A stretch of 64,000 nucleotides of DNA from NCBI GenBank assembly GCA_947643595.1, contig CANRWP010000003.1:1-64000 (forward strand), read 5' to 3'. How positions within the stretch are numbered: the first letter of the stretch is position 1; every line of letters begins with the position of its first letter. This document shows, piece by piece, positions 17,604-28,324 of this stretch. Both the position numbers and the translations under genes were made by a program. Source of the DNA: an uncultured bacterium. GTDB taxonomy: Bacteria > Bacillota > Clostridia > Lachnospirales > Lachnospiraceae. The notes under the pieces are model-generated. The model did no database searches. It saw nothing but the letters and a program-made list of their open reading frames with translations, and had not been told where the DNA came from.

Positions 17604-19217
17604 ATGCAGATGTACAGAATTTTGCTGGCGGATGACGAGGGGATCGTTCTGAATTCTCTGCAGTTTATCATAGAAAAAAATTTCAGCGGCAGATATGAAC
17701 TGGAAACCGCGAAGACAGGGTTGGGAGCGATCGAGACGGCGGAACGCTTCCGGCCGGATATTGTATTTATGGATATCCAGATGCCGGGAATCAACGGGAT
17801 CGACGCGATGCGGGAGATCCGCAAATTTTCGACGAATGTTATATTTGTGGTGCTCACCGCCTACGATAAGTTTGACTACGCGAAGGAGGCGATCGGCCTC
17901 GGCGTGCTGGACTATCTGAATAAACCGGTCAACCAGAAAGTCGTGGTGGATGTGATCGAGAGAGCGATGAAGGAGATCGATGCGAGGCGTGAGAGGAGAA
18001 AGAACGACCTGCAGATAAAAGAGCGCATGGAGACGGTCATGCCCATCATTGAGAACGGTTTTATCTACTCCATTTTGCTGCAGGAGAGATTTGACGAGGA
18101 TATCGAGAACTATAAAAGTCTGCTGGGGATCACGTCGGTCTACGGCTATATGCTGGCGGTCGTCTTCGGGGACAGGCAGCAGGGAAACTATATGACAAAC
18201 GCGGTGGGGACCAGCGTGAAGGCGCAGATGGACTATTATTCCAAAGTGAGAGAGATCCTGAAAGACACTTTCCCGGGGGCGATCGTGGGAAATGTCAGCG
18301 CCAACAAGATTCCGGTGTTTATGCCCGCGGACGAGCTGAAGATGCCTTACAACAGAAGGATCGAGACGATCGAGCAATCCCGGGCGGCGGTGCGGAACAT
18401 GAACAAAGCCACCGGTATTTTCTTCCGCATCGGAATCGGGGGGGTTTGCAGACTGAAAGACGCGCTTCATTCTTACGACGGGGCGCTGAAAGCGCTGTAC
18501 GCGACAAAGGGCAGTGTGGCGCATATGGATGATCTGCCGATCGCGGTGGAGTACGAGGAGAACTATCCGGTGGAGACGGAGGAGGCGATCTTTGAGAAGC
18601 TGCAGGACGGGAAGACGGAGGAGTGTATCGCCCAGGTCGATAAGTTTTTTGACTGGATGGTGAGCCAGTACGGTGATGACGAGATGAGTATCAAGCTGAA
18701 GGTGCTGGAGTTTGTCATGAATGGCGAGTCGATCATGTACCGGGGCGGCGGTCATCTGTACCGGTTCAGCAGCAGAAAGACCTATCTGCAGGAAGTGACG
18801 GAGATACAGGGCTACGATCTTTTGAAAAAATGGTTTATGGATAAAATGCGCAGCGTCGCGGGGACGATGGTCCGGGGGAGCAAAGATCACACAAACGATC
18901 TGATCCGGCAGGCGAAAGAATATATTGACAGTCATTTTTATAAGGATATGTCGCTGGATGACATTTCGAGAGAGCTGAATATCAGTCCTTATTATTTCAG
19001 CAAACTGTTCAAGGAGGAGACCGGAGAGAATTTCGTGGAGTATGTGACGGGACGGCGCATGGACAGGGCAAAACATCTGCTGAGGAACCCGGATAAGAGC
19101 ATCAAGGAGATCTGTGCGGAGGTGGGTTATTCCGATCCGAATTACTTCAGCCGTATCTTTAAAAAATATCAGGGGGTTTCTCCGACAGAGTACAAGGAGA
19201 ATGTGGGGACAAATTGA
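17604..19217 (+). CDS. YesN-type response regulator (REC plus AraC HTH)
   Basis: MYRILLADDEGIVLNSL, DIVFMDIQMPGINGID; C-terminal AraC HTH. Confidence 0.93.
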   Translation: MQMYRILLADDEGIVLNSLQFIIEKNFSGRYELETAKTGLGAIETAERFRPDIVFMDIQMPGINGIDAMREIRKFSTNVIFVVLTAYDKFDYAKEAIGLGVLDYLNKPVNQKVVVDVIERAMKEIDARRERRKNDLQIKERMETVMPIIENGFIYSILLQERFDEDIENYKSLLGITSVYGYMLAVVFGDRQQGNYMTNAVGTSVKAQMDYYSKVREILKDTFPGAIVGNVSANKIPVFMPADELKMPYNRRIETIEQSRAAVRNMNKATGIFFRIGIGGVCRLKDALHSYDGALKALYATKGSVAHMDDLPIAVEYEENYPVETEEAIFEKLQDGKTEECIAQVDKFFDWMVSQYGDDEMSIKLKVLEFVMNGESIMYRGGGHLYRFSSRKTYLQEVTEIQGYDLLKKWFMDKMRSVAGTMVRGSKDHTNDLIRQAKEYIDSHFYKDMSLDDISRELNISPYYFSKLFKEETGENFVEYVTGRRMDRAKHLLRNPDKSIKEICAEVGYSDPNYFSRIFKKYQGVSPTEYKENVGTN

Positions 19218-19246
19218 CGCACAGCGGATTGCGGGAGGATGCAGAC

Positions 19247-20290
19247 ATGAAAAAGGCGATAAGGAAGGTATCACTGCTTATTTTTGCCCTGATTCTGACA
19301 ACAGTGTCAGTTTTTGGGTGCGGACAGGCGGTGAGGGAAAACGACGCGGAGGTGGAAGAGAGCGACGCGATACAGATCGGGTTTTCGATGGACTCTTTTT
19401 TGATCGAGAGGTGGCAGCGGGATCGGGACATTTTTGTGTCCAAGGCACAGGAGCTGGGGGCTGAGGTAAATGTGCAGAATGCCAACGGCGAGGTGAGCAG
19501 GCAGATATCTCAGATCGAGTATTTTATCGAGAAGGAGATGGATGTCATTGTTATCGTAGCAATCGACGGCGGGGCGCTCAGTGAAGTGGTGGAGAAGGCG
19601 AAGAAGGCGGGAATCAGGGTGATCGCTTACGACAGGCTGATCCTGGATGCCAATGTGGACCTCTATATCAGCTTTGACAATGAGAAGGTGGGGATACTGA
19701 TGGGGGAACTTCTCCGGGAAGCTCTGGAGGATGAGGGGACGATCATATGCATCAACGGATCTCCCACGGACAACAATGTGGAACTGGTTTTCGGGGGATT
19801 TAAGAAAGCGCTGCGGGGATCGGATATCCTCATCGATGAGACGGGCTATGCGGACCACTGGCTGGCGGAGGTCGGTTTCGATTTTGTCAGCGATTATCTG
19901 GCGGAAGGCAATGTGCCGGATGCTATTATGTGCGGCAATGACGATATCGCGACGCAGGTGGTAAAAGCGCTCTCGGAAAACCGCCTGGCGGGACAGGTCT
20001 GTGTGACGGGGCAGGATGCGGATCTGGCGGCCTGCCAGAGAATCGTGGAGGGAACGCAGTATATGACGGTCTATAAGCCGTTAGAGCTTCTGGCGCAGAG
20101 GGCGGCTGAGATGTCGGTGGCGCTGGCGGAGGGGGAGATGCCGGAAACGCAGTCTGTGGTCAACGACGGAACCTTCGACGTTCCCTTTGAGAAACTGGAC
20201 CCGGTGGCGGTGACAAAGGAGAATATGGATGAAGTGATCATCGGAAAATATCATCAAAAAAATGAGGTTTATTTAAATGTGCAGGAGTGA
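19247..20290 (+). CDS. Sugar-binding lipoprotein (xylose-binding-protein-like)
   Basis: Lipobox VFGCG; PBP type 1 motifs (VIVIVAIDGGALSEVVEKAKKAGIRVIAYDRLI). Confidence 0.88.
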   Translation: MKKAIRKVSLLIFALILTTVSVFGCGQAVRENDAEVEESDAIQIGFSMDSFLIERWQRDRDIFVSKAQELGAEVNVQNANGEVSRQISQIEYFIEKEMDVIVIVAIDGGALSEVVEKAKKAGIRVIAYDRLILDANVDLYISFDNEKVGILMGELLREALEDEGTIICINGSPTDNNVELVFGGFKKALRGSDILIDETGYADHWLAEVGFDFVSDYLAEGNVPDAIMCGNDDIATQVVKALSENRLAGQVCVTGQDADLAACQRIVEGTQYMTVYKPLELLAQRAAEMSVALAEGEMPETQSVVNDGTFDVPFEKLDPVAVTKENMDEVIIGKYHQKNEVYLNVQE

Positions 20291-20466
20291 ATAGCATTTT
20301 TTTGCGGTCAGCACATTTCTGATGACAAAATAATCCAGATTTGTGCATCCTGACAGGAAAAGAACATAAAAAAGTGAAGAAACTGACAAGTTAATGCTAG
20401 TGAAATTGTGCTAAAGTAGAAAACGTGAAAGAGAGTTCACAAAAAAATGAAAGGGAGGATATTTAA

Positions 20467-21633
20467 ATGTCCAAAAAGTTACTTAGTGTTTTACTTAGCA
20501 CAGCAATGGTAGCAGCTCTCCTTGTCGGATGCGGCAATTCTGCAGCAGAAGAACCCGCGGCGGCAACTGAGGAAGCGGCTCCGGCAGAGGAAGCTCCTGC
20601 AGAAGAGGAAGCAGCACCCGCAGAGGATGCAGCGGAAGCTCCGGCAGCGGCAGCAGGAACAAAGGTTGGCGTTTCCATGCCGACAAAGGATCTGCAGAGA
20701 TGGAACCAGGACGGCGCGAACATGCAGTCCGAACTGGAAGCGGCAGGTTATGAAGTTGACCTTCAGTACGCAAACAACGAGCCTCAGACTCAGGTTTCCC
20801 AGATCGAGAACATGATCTCCAACGGCGCTAACGTACTGGTTATCGCAGCGATCGAGGCATCTTCCTTAGGTGAAGCTCTGGATATGGCGAAAGCAGCCAA
20901 TATTCCGGTAATCGCATATGACCGTCTCATCATGAACTCCGATGCGGTTTCCTACTATGCAACATTCGATAACTACAAAGTGGGCGTGACTCAGGGTCAG
21001 TACATTGTTGATACTCTTGACCTTGACAACGCGGAAGGTCCGTTCAACCTGGAAGTTACAGCAGGTGACCCGGGCGACAACAACGCTCCTTTCTTCTACA
21101 ACGGCGCTATGGATACCCTGAAACCTTACATTGAGTCCGGCAAGCTGGTAGTAAAATCCGGCCAGACCGAATTTGAAGAAGTGGGTACACCTCAGTGGAA
21201 GACAGAGACAGCTCAGTCCAGAGCAGACAATATCATCAGCTCCTTCTACGCTGACGGTACAAACATCGACGTATGGCTTTGCTCCAACGATTCCACAGCG
21301 CTCGGTGTTGAGACAGCTCTGGCAAACAGCTACAACGGTGAGTATCCGATCGTTACCGGTCAGGACTGCGATATCGAGAATACAAAGAACATGATCGCCG
21401 GCAAACAGTCCATGTCCGTATTTAAGGACACACGTACTCTGGCATCTCAGGTTGTTAAGATGGTTGGTCAGATCTTAAACGGCGAAGAAGTGGAAGTAAA
21501 CGATACAGAGACTTACGACAACGGAACAGGTGTTATTCCTTCTTTCCTTTGCGAGCCCGTATTCGCGGATGCGAACAACTACAAAGAGCTGCTGATCGAC
21601 TCCGGTTACTACACAGAGGATCAGCTGAAATAA
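20467..21633 (+). CDS. ChvE-like multiple-monosaccharide-binding lipoprotein
   Basis: LLVGCGN lipobox; VISxxNVLVIAAIEASSLGEALDMAKAANIPVIAYDRLIM; strong homology pattern to ChvE/XylF. Confidence 0.9.
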   Translation: MSKKLLSVLLSTAMVAALLVGCGNSAAEEPAAATEEAAPAEEAPAEEEAAPAEDAAEAPAAAAGTKVGVSMPTKDLQRWNQDGANMQSELEAAGYEVDLQYANNEPQTQVSQIENMISNGANVLVIAAIEASSLGEALDMAKAANIPVIAYDRLIMNSDAVSYYATFDNYKVGVTQGQYIVDTLDLDNAEGPFNLEVTAGDPGDNNAPFFYNGAMDTLKPYIESGKLVVKSGQTEFEEVGTPQWKTETAQSRADNIISSFYADGTNIDVWLCSNDSTALGVETALANSYNGEYPIVTGQDCDIENTKNMIAGKQSMSVFKDTRTLASQVVKMVGQILNGEEVEVNDTETYDNGTGVIPSFLCEPVFADANNYKELLIDSGYYTEDQLK

Positions 21634-21668
21634 GGCAGTATTCTATGGAGATAACATAGAGAACAACA

Positions 21669-21696
21669 TACAGGCGGGTTATCATACCCGCCTGTA
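21669..21696 (+). other. Intergenic hairpin TACAGGCGGGT-TATCAT-ACCCGCCTGTA without U-tract
   Basis: 11-bp perfect stem, 6-nt loop. Confidence 0.8.
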
Positions 21697-21758
21697 CTAA
21701 AGTAAGAGAACCTTACTTGGATTATGAGAGTAGACAGTAATGATTGGAGGGAGTTATT

Positions 21759-23297
21759 TTGGCGAGAGTATTACTTGAGATGAAGAATATTACCAAAACT
21801 TTCCCTGGTGTAAAGGCGCTTGACAACGTAAACCTGAAGGTGGAGGAAGGCGAGATCCATGCTCTGGTGGGAGAAAACGGAGCGGGAAAATCCACCCTGA
21901 TGAACGTTTTGAGCGGTATTTATCCTTATGGTACTTATGAGGGGGATATCATCTACAATGGTGAAGTCTGCAAGTTCAATAAGATCAAGGATTCTGAGCA
22001 GAAGGGAATCGTTATTATCCATCAGGAACTGGCATTGGTGCCATACATGTCTATCGGCGAGAATATGTTCCTCGGAAACGAGCAGGGGAAGAAGGCGGCG
22101 ATTGACTGGGACAGGACCTATGCGGAAGCGGATAAATATCTGAAAATGGTGGGGCTGTCCGAATCTTCCAAGGTACTTGTAAAAGAAATAGGAACCGGCA
22201 AACAGCAGCTTGTGGAGATCGCGAAGGCACTGGCGAAGAACGCGAAACTGCTGATTCTGGATGAGCCCACATCGTCCTTGAATGAGACCGATTCCAAGGC
22301 CCTTCTTGACCTGATGCTGCAGTTCAAGAAACAGGGTATGACAATGATCATTATATCTCACAAGTTAAATGAGGTTGCCTATGTGTCGGATAAGATCACG
22401 GTAGTCCGCGACGGCTCCACGATCGAGACGATGGATAAGCATACCACGGAGATTTCAGAAGATAGAATTATCAAGGGGATGGTAGGCCGTGAGATCACGG
22501 ACCGTTTCCCGAAGCGCCGCGATATAAAGATAGGCGATACCAATATGGAAGTGAAAAACTGGACCGTCTATCATCCCCTCTATCCCGAGAGGAAAGTGGT
22601 GGATAACGTATCCTTCAATGTACATAAGGGGGAGGTCGTCGGCATTTACGGTCTGATGGGCGCGGGGCGCACCGAACTTGCCATGAGCATCTTCGGACAG
22701 TCCTACGGGACGAACATCACCGGAACGCTTATGCTGAGCGGAAAAGAAGTTCGCTTAAGGACGCCCCAGGAGGCGATCAGAAATAAACTGGCGTATGTGA
22801 CCGAGGACAGAAAAGGAAACGGTCTGGTACTGTCAAATTCCATCAAGATCAACACCTCTCTGGCAAACCTGGACAGCATCAGCAATCACAAGGTGATCGA
22901 CAAGGATAAAGAGTACCAGGTGGCGGAGGAATACCGGGGAAAACTGAAGACAAAGTGTCCCACGGTGGAACAGAACGTGGGAAACCTTTCCGGCGGGAAT
23001 CAGCAGAAAGTGCTGTTGGCGAAGTGGATGTTCACAGACCCGGACGTGCTGATTTTGGATGAGCCCACAAGAGGTATCGATGTCGGCGCAAAATACGAGA
23101 TATACTGTATTATAAACGATCTCGTGGCGGCGGGAAAATCTGTGGTTATGATCTCCTCCGAGCTGCCGGAAGTGCTCGGCATGAGCGACCGGATCTACGT
23201 CATGAACGCGGCGAGGATTGTCGGGGAGCTGAATGCGGAGGAGGCGACGCAGGAGTTGATCATGAGCAGTATCTTAAAATCGGGAGAGGGGGCATAA
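21759..23297 (+). CDS. Multiple-monosaccharide ABC transporter ATP-binding protein (MmsA/GguA-like)
   Basis: Two NBDs; TTG start at 21759 follows GGAGGG (the track's ATG 21744 sits in the RBS). Confidence 0.9.
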   Translation: MARVLLEMKNITKTFPGVKALDNVNLKVEEGEIHALVGENGAGKSTLMNVLSGIYPYGTYEGDIIYNGEVCKFNKIKDSEQKGIVIIHQELALVPYMSIGENMFLGNEQGKKAAIDWDRTYAEADKYLKMVGLSESSKVLVKEIGTGKQQLVEIAKALAKNAKLLILDEPTSSLNETDSKALLDLMLQFKKQGMTMIIISHKLNEVAYVSDKITVVRDGSTIETMDKHTTEISEDRIIKGMVGREITDRFPKRRDIKIGDTNMEVKNWTVYHPLYPERKVVDNVSFNVHKGEVVGIYGLMGAGRTELAMSIFGQSYGTNITGTLMLSGKEVRLRTPQEAIRNKLAYVTEDRKGNGLVLSNSIKINTSLANLDSISNHKVIDKDKEYQVAEEYRGKLKTKCPTVEQNVGNLSGGNQQKVLLAKWMFTDPDVLILDEPTRGIDVGAKYEIYCIINDLVAAGKSVVMISSELPEVLGMSDRIYVMNAARIVGELNAEEATQELIMSSILKSGEGA

Positions 23298-23300
23298 GAG

Positions 23301-24470
23301 ATGGCAAACATAAAAATTGCGGATATTTTAAAAAAGTATACCATGGTTATCGCCCTGATTCTGGTTATCATATTTTTCCAGGTGGGAACCGAGGGAAAGA
23401 TTCTGTTTGCGCAGAATATCAACAATCTGATCTCCCAGAATGCCTACGTTTTTGTGCTGGCGACGGGTATGCTGTTGTGTATTTTGACGGGCGGCAACAT
23501 TGACCTTTCGGTCGGTTCCGTCGTCTGCTTCGTGGGCGGTATCGGCGCCGTTATGATGGCGAACGGGACCAATATGATCCTGGCTGTCATCGTGATGCTC
23601 GTCATAGGACTTCTGGTGGGTATGTTTCAGGGTTTCTGGATCGCCTACATCAAAGTGCCGCCTTTTATCGCCACATTGGCGGGTATGTACGCGTTCAGAG
23701 GACTCTCGAACGTCGTGCTGCAGGGCTATGCGGTTTCCGTCACCGATACGGCCTTCTTAAATATATTCGGCGGCGGTGCGGAGTGCTACGTGCCTGATTT
23801 TTTCGGGGGAGAGACCATGAATATGACCTGCGTGATCGCAGGTGTGCTGATTGCGGCGCTCTATGTTCTGATCACAATGAAAAACAGAGTCTCCAGAAAG
23901 AAAAAGGGATATGAGACGGGCTCTCTGACGGGGGACCTGGTGAGAGTGATTGTTATCGGCGCGCTGATCATCTGGCTGTTCTACAAGCTGGCAAATTTCA
24001 GGGGTATCTCGGCGGCGCTGATCTGGATCGCATTCATACTGCTTGTCTATTCTTATATCACAAGTAAAACAACGATCGGCCGCTATCTGTACGCGGTGGG
24101 CGGCAATGAAAAAGCGACCAGACTTTCCGGCGTCAACACAAAGAAGATCTATTTCTTCGCCTACGCGAATATGGGACTTCTGGCGGGGCTCGCCGGCATC
24201 CTGACAATCGCCAGAGCGGCTTCCGCGCAGCCCACCTATGGGCAGGGTTATGAGATGGATGCCATCGCGGCGTGCTTTATCGGCGGCGCATCCGCTTACG
24301 GCGGCGTGGGTTCTGTCATAGGTATGGTAGTCGGCGCCACGCTTATGGGCGTGATCAATCAGGGTATGAGTATTATGGGTGTCAACGCGAACTACCAGAG
24401 CGTCGTAAAGGGACTGGTTCTTTTGATCGCCATTATCTTTGACGTGATGTCCAAGAAAGAAAAGAATTGA
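23301..24470 (+). CDS. Multiple-monosaccharide ABC transporter permease (MmsB/GguB-like)
   Basis: Multi-TM; YAVGGNEKATRLSGVNTKKIYF, CFIGGASAYGGVGSVIGMVVGA. Confidence 0.9.
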   Translation: MANIKIADILKKYTMVIALILVIIFFQVGTEGKILFAQNINNLISQNAYVFVLATGMLLCILTGGNIDLSVGSVVCFVGGIGAVMMANGTNMILAVIVMLVIGLLVGMFQGFWIAYIKVPPFIATLAGMYAFRGLSNVVLQGYAVSVTDTAFLNIFGGGAECYVPDFFGGETMNMTCVIAGVLIAALYVLITMKNRVSRKKKGYETGSLTGDLVRVIVIGALIIWLFYKLANFRGISAALIWIAFILLVYSYITSKTTIGRYLYAVGGNEKATRLSGVNTKKIYFFAYANMGLLAGLAGILTIARAASAQPTYGQGYEMDAIAACFIGGASAYGGVGSVIGMVVGATLMGVINQGMSIMGVNANYQSVVKGLVLLIAIIFDVMSKKEKN

Positions 24471-24487
24471 GGGGGAGGATGAAGAGA

Positions 24488-25657
24488 ATGAAAAATGCTG
24501 TAACAGTACTCCGAAAAAATACAATGATATTTGTCCTGGTCCTGGTATTTCTTTTCTTTACACTGATGACAAAAGGACAGATGTTTACGGCGTTAAATTT
24601 TAACGCGCTGATCACGCAGAACGCTTACGTGTATATTCTGGCGACCGGTATGCTGATGTGTATGCTGACCGGCGGCAATATCGACTTATCCTGCGGTTCG
24701 TTTGTCTGCTTTGTGGGCGCCGTCGGCGGTATCTGCATGGTGACAAAGGAGATGGGAACCGGTATCTCCATACTGGCTATGCTGCTTGTAGGCATTGTCT
24801 ACGGTTCCATCCTGGGCTTTATCATCGCTTATATGAACATTCCGCCCTGGATCGCTACCCTTGCGGGCTATCTGGCATTCCGCGGCTGGGCGACGGCGCT
24901 TCTCAGCGCAAACAGTTCGACAGGCAGCATCGCGCCGTTCCCGAAGAGCTATTTGAGCATCTTCTCCGGAAAAATTTTTGAGACGGCGATCGGTGTGTTC
25001 AATGTACCCTGTATGGTGATCGGCGTTGTCGCGGGAGCTGTGGTGATCGCGGTGATGATCATGGGAAGAAAAAACAGGGTAAAGAAGGGCTACGAAGTGG
25101 AATCCATGGCGGCTATGATCGCCAAAATGGTGGTCTCCGTTGCGGTAATTCTGCTGTTTTCCTATAAGCTGGCGCTGTCCGGCGGACTTCCCACGGTACT
25201 GCTGTGGGTGGTTGCGGTCGTGTTAGTCTACCAGTTTATTACCTCCAAGACGACGATCGGCCGTTATTTCTATACGATCGGCGGCAACAGGGAGGCGACA
25301 AGGCTCTCCGGCATCGACACGAAGAAGATCATGTTCATGGCATACCTGAATATGGCGGTTCTGACAGTCATCAGCGCTTTCACGGTCGTCGCGAGATTCC
25401 AGGCGGCCAATGCCACGGCGGGAACAAACTTTGAGATGGACGCCATCTCTGCCTGCGTAGTGGGCGGCGTCTCCGCGTACGGCGGTTCCGGCACGGTGTT
25501 CGGCATGGTGGTCGGCGCGACGCTGATTGGTGTGATCAACCTCGGTATGAGTCTGATGGGTATCGATGCGAACTGGCAGAGGGTCATCAAGGGTGTCGTA
25601 CTTCTGGCGGCGGTCGTATTTGAGATCCTCAACAACAAAGATAAGATGAAGGATTGA
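24488..25657 (+). CDS. Second MmsB/GguB-like permease, tandem paralogue
   Basis: YTIGGNREATRLSGIDTKKIMF, CVVGGVSAYGGSGTVFGMVVGA. Confidence 0.9.
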   Translation: MKNAVTVLRKNTMIFVLVLVFLFFTLMTKGQMFTALNFNALITQNAYVYILATGMLMCMLTGGNIDLSCGSFVCFVGAVGGICMVTKEMGTGISILAMLLVGIVYGSILGFIIAYMNIPPWIATLAGYLAFRGWATALLSANSSTGSIAPFPKSYLSIFSGKIFETAIGVFNVPCMVIGVVAGAVVIAVMIMGRKNRVKKGYEVESMAAMIAKMVVSVAVILLFSYKLALSGGLPTVLLWVVAVVLVYQFITSKTTIGRYFYTIGGNREATRLSGIDTKKIMFMAYLNMAVLTVISAFTVVARFQAANATAGTNFEMDAISACVVGGVSAYGGSGTVFGMVVGATLIGVINLGMSLMGIDANWQRVIKGVVLLAAVVFEILNNKDKMKD

Positions 25658-25677
25658 TTACTCTCATAATAAATCCA

Positions 25678-25718
25678 CAAAAGGGGCTGTCCTGCTTTGG
25701 CGGGGCAGCTTCTTTTTA
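25678..25718 (+). terminator. Rho-independent terminator (imperfect GCTGtCCtGC/GCgGGgCAGC stem, TTCTTTTT)
   Basis: Hairpin plus U-tract downstream of the permease. Confidence 0.7.
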
Positions 25719-25790
25719 GTTTTGACTTTTGCGGATTTCCTGATTAGAATGGAATATACGGAATGTATGATAAGACAGACGGAGAATACT

Positions 25791-27578
25791 ATGAAATTTT
25801 TACTGGCGGCAATTCATGCAAAATATATCCATACCGGGCTTGCGCTCTACAGTCTGAGAGGCTATGCGGGGAGAGAGCTGCGGGAATATATCGAGGTGGC
25901 GGAGTATACGATCAATCAGCAGATGGAGGAGGTCCTGGCCGATCTCTATGACAGAAAGCCGGACGCGATCGGCTTTTCCTGCTATATCTGGAATTTTTCA
26001 GTGGTGAAAAGGCTGGTGCGGGAGTTTTCCAAACTACGGCCCGATGTGCCGGTCTGGCTCGGCGGGCCTGAGGTTTCCTATGAATATAAAAAGATTTTTG
26101 AGGAGCTTCCGGAGGTGACGGGAATCATGTCCGGGGAGGGAGAAGAGACTTTTCGGGAATTGCTGGAACTGTATGTGGGAGCGGAGGGCCGTGGAGGGGA
26201 CCTTCGGGAGCTGCCGGTCAGAATTGCCGGCACGGTGACGAAAGAAGGAGATTTCGGTGTGCGCAGACCGCTTGACCTGGATAAGATTCCCTTTTATTAT
26301 GAGGATCTGGAGGAGGAGGAAAAAGCCCAGGGAGAAAATAAGATCCTTTATTATGAGTCCGGCAGAGGATGCCCGTTTCGCTGCAGTTACTGTCTCTCCT
26401 CCATAGAAAAACAGGTGCGTCTGCGGAGCCTGGGACTGGTAAAACGGGAACTGCGCTGCTTTCTGGAAAGAAAAGTAAAACAGGTGAAATTTATTGACAG
26501 AACGTTCAACTGCAATCGAGACCACGCAGAGAAGATCTGGCGATTTCTGCTGGAAAATGACAATGGTGTCACAAATTTCCACTTCGAGATATCGGCGGAA
26601 CTGTTGACGGAGGAGCAGCTTGAACTCCTTTCAGGGATGAGGCCGGGGCTTATCCAGCTGGAGATCGGCGTGCAGACGACAAACCGAAAGACGCTGCAGA
26701 CGATCCACCGCCATGCTGATCCGGAGAAACTGAAAAAGGCGGTGATGTCTGTTTCCGGTTTCCGGAATATCCGTCAACACCTGGATCTGATCGCCGGGCT
26801 GCCATGGGAAGGCCTGGAAAGTTTTCGGCGTTCCTTCAATGAGGTCTACGGGATGGAGCCCGACCAGCTCCAGCTCGGATTTTTGAAAGTGCTGAAGGGG
26901 TCTGAAATGTGGGAGAGGGCGGAGGAGTACGGCATCGTGTACCAGTCTGAGCCGCCCTATGAAGTGCTTTACACAAGATGGCTCTCCTATGAGGAACTGC
27001 AGGAGTTAAAACGGGTGGAGAGAATGCTGGAACTGTTTTATAACAGCGGCCAGTTTGGCCATACGCTGACAGCTCTTCAGAAATGGTTTGAAACCCCTTA
27101 TGATATGTTTTTATCTCTCGCGGAATTTTACAGGGAGAGAGGTTTTTTCGTAAACAGTCCTTCCAGGAATTACCGCTATGAGATCCTGCTGGAATTTGTG
27201 AGAGGTCTGGAAGCGGGGGAAAATGCGGAGGCGCTGTTTCGGGAGCTGCTCACCTTCGACGTTTATCTGCGGGAGAAGGCCAGGAGCAGACCCGCGTTTG
27301 CCAGGGATATCCGCGATCATTTTCAGGAGATCACACTGTTCTACAGGGAGCAGGAGAAGACCCCGGATCTGCTGGCGGAGTATGTCTCAAAAGGCTATGA
27401 CAGCAGACAGATGGCCCGTATGACGCATATGGATCTTTTTTGCTATCCGGTCTGGGACAGACAGTGGCTGCGGGAGACGGATCCGGACAGGATCCGTCCC
27501 GGGGAGGAACATTTTGTGCTGTTTGATTACGAAAAGCGCAGTCCCTTAACCCGCGAGGCAAAGTACGCGATCATCTAA
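25791..27578 (+). CDS. B12-binding-domain radical SAM protein (DUF4080-type)
   Basis: N-terminal cobalamin-binding-like domain; GRGCPFRCSYCLSS 4Fe-4S motif. Confidence 0.88.
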   Translation: MKFLLAAIHAKYIHTGLALYSLRGYAGRELREYIEVAEYTINQQMEEVLADLYDRKPDAIGFSCYIWNFSVVKRLVREFSKLRPDVPVWLGGPEVSYEYKKIFEELPEVTGIMSGEGEETFRELLELYVGAEGRGGDLRELPVRIAGTVTKEGDFGVRRPLDLDKIPFYYEDLEEEEKAQGENKILYYESGRGCPFRCSYCLSSIEKQVRLRSLGLVKRELRCFLERKVKQVKFIDRTFNCNRDHAEKIWRFLLENDNGVTNFHFEISAELLTEEQLELLSGMRPGLIQLEIGVQTTNRKTLQTIHRHADPEKLKKAVMSVSGFRNIRQHLDLIAGLPWEGLESFRRSFNEVYGMEPDQLQLGFLKVLKGSEMWERAEEYGIVYQSEPPYEVLYTRWLSYEELQELKRVERMLELFYNSGQFGHTLTALQKWFETPYDMFLSLAEFYRERGFFVNSPSRNYRYEILLEFVRGLEAGENAEALFRELLTFDVYLREKARSRPAFARDIRDHFQEITLFYREQEKTPDLLAEYVSKGYDSRQMARMTHMDLFCYPVWDRQWLRETDPDRIRPGEEHFVLFDYEKRSPLTREAKYAII

Positions 27579-27589
27579 AGAGGAAAGGA

Positions 27590-28312
27590 ATGGAGAAAAA
27601 TATGATAGATACCTACATAGCCATCGATCTGGAGACGACGGGGCTCAGTGCAAAAATGGATAAGATCATCGAGATCGGCGCCGTGAAGTTTGTGGACGGC
27701 AGAGAGGAGGCGGTCTTTTCGAGCTATGTGAATCCGGGCGTGCGGCTGCCGGAGAGGATCGTGGAGCTGACGGGGATCACGGATGAGGATGTGAGAGAGG
27801 CGCCGGGCATCGAGGAGATTCTGGACGATCTGGAGAGATTTTTGGGGGAGGAGGTTTTAGTGGGACATAATCTGCTCTTCGACTATTCTTTTTTGAAGAG
27901 GGCATTTTCCTACCGGAAGAGAAAGTTTGAGAAAAACGGGATCGATACGCTCCGGATAGCCAGGGCCTGCCTGAAACAATGCGGGCATAAGGGGCTTGGC
28001 GACCTGTGCGCATTCTATGATATTCCGCTGCAGGCTCACAGAGCGGTAGGGGATGCCAGGGCCGCCGGGCAACTGTATCGGAAATTATCCGAGGAGTTCG
28101 GGGAGGTGTCCGGGGAATACTTTGCGCCCAGAGAGCTGATCTGCCAGGTGAAAAAGGACAGTCCCGCCACGATACCCCAGAAGGGGCTGCTTTATAAATT
28201 GCATGAGCAGTATGGAATCACTCCGGAGTATGATGTGGAGAGGCTGACAAAATCGGAGGCGGGGCGCCATATCGATCGGATCCTCAGCGCCCACAGAGCG
28301 GTCAGAGGATGA
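27590..28312 (+). CDS. DEDD 3'-5' exonuclease (DnaQ/PolC-like)
   Basis: YIAIDLETTGLS, VGHNLLFDYSFLKRAF, HRAVGDARA. Confidence 0.9.
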   Translation: MEKNMIDTYIAIDLETTGLSAKMDKIIEIGAVKFVDGREEAVFSSYVNPGVRLPERIVELTGITDEDVREAPGIEEILDDLERFLGEEVLVGHNLLFDYSFLKRAFSYRKRKFEKNGIDTLRIARACLKQCGHKGLGDLCAFYDIPLQAHRAVGDARAAGQLYRKLSEEFGEVSGEYFAPRELICQVKKDSPATIPQKGLLYKLHEQYGITPEYDVERLTKSEAGRHIDRILSAHRAVRG

Positions 28313-28324
28313 GACGGGAGGATT

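Noticed and set aside
16031-19274. Long minus-strand ORFs (511 and 562 aa) opposite the YesM and YesN genes
   Set aside because: Shadow ORFs: the plus-strand products carry clear family motifs, while the minus translations are low-complexity H/R/L-rich with no domain.
20530-20660. Ala/Glu/Pro-rich repeat region of the ChvE-like lipoprotein as a novel domain
   Set aside because: Low-complexity linker after the lipobox is common in lipoproteins of this group.
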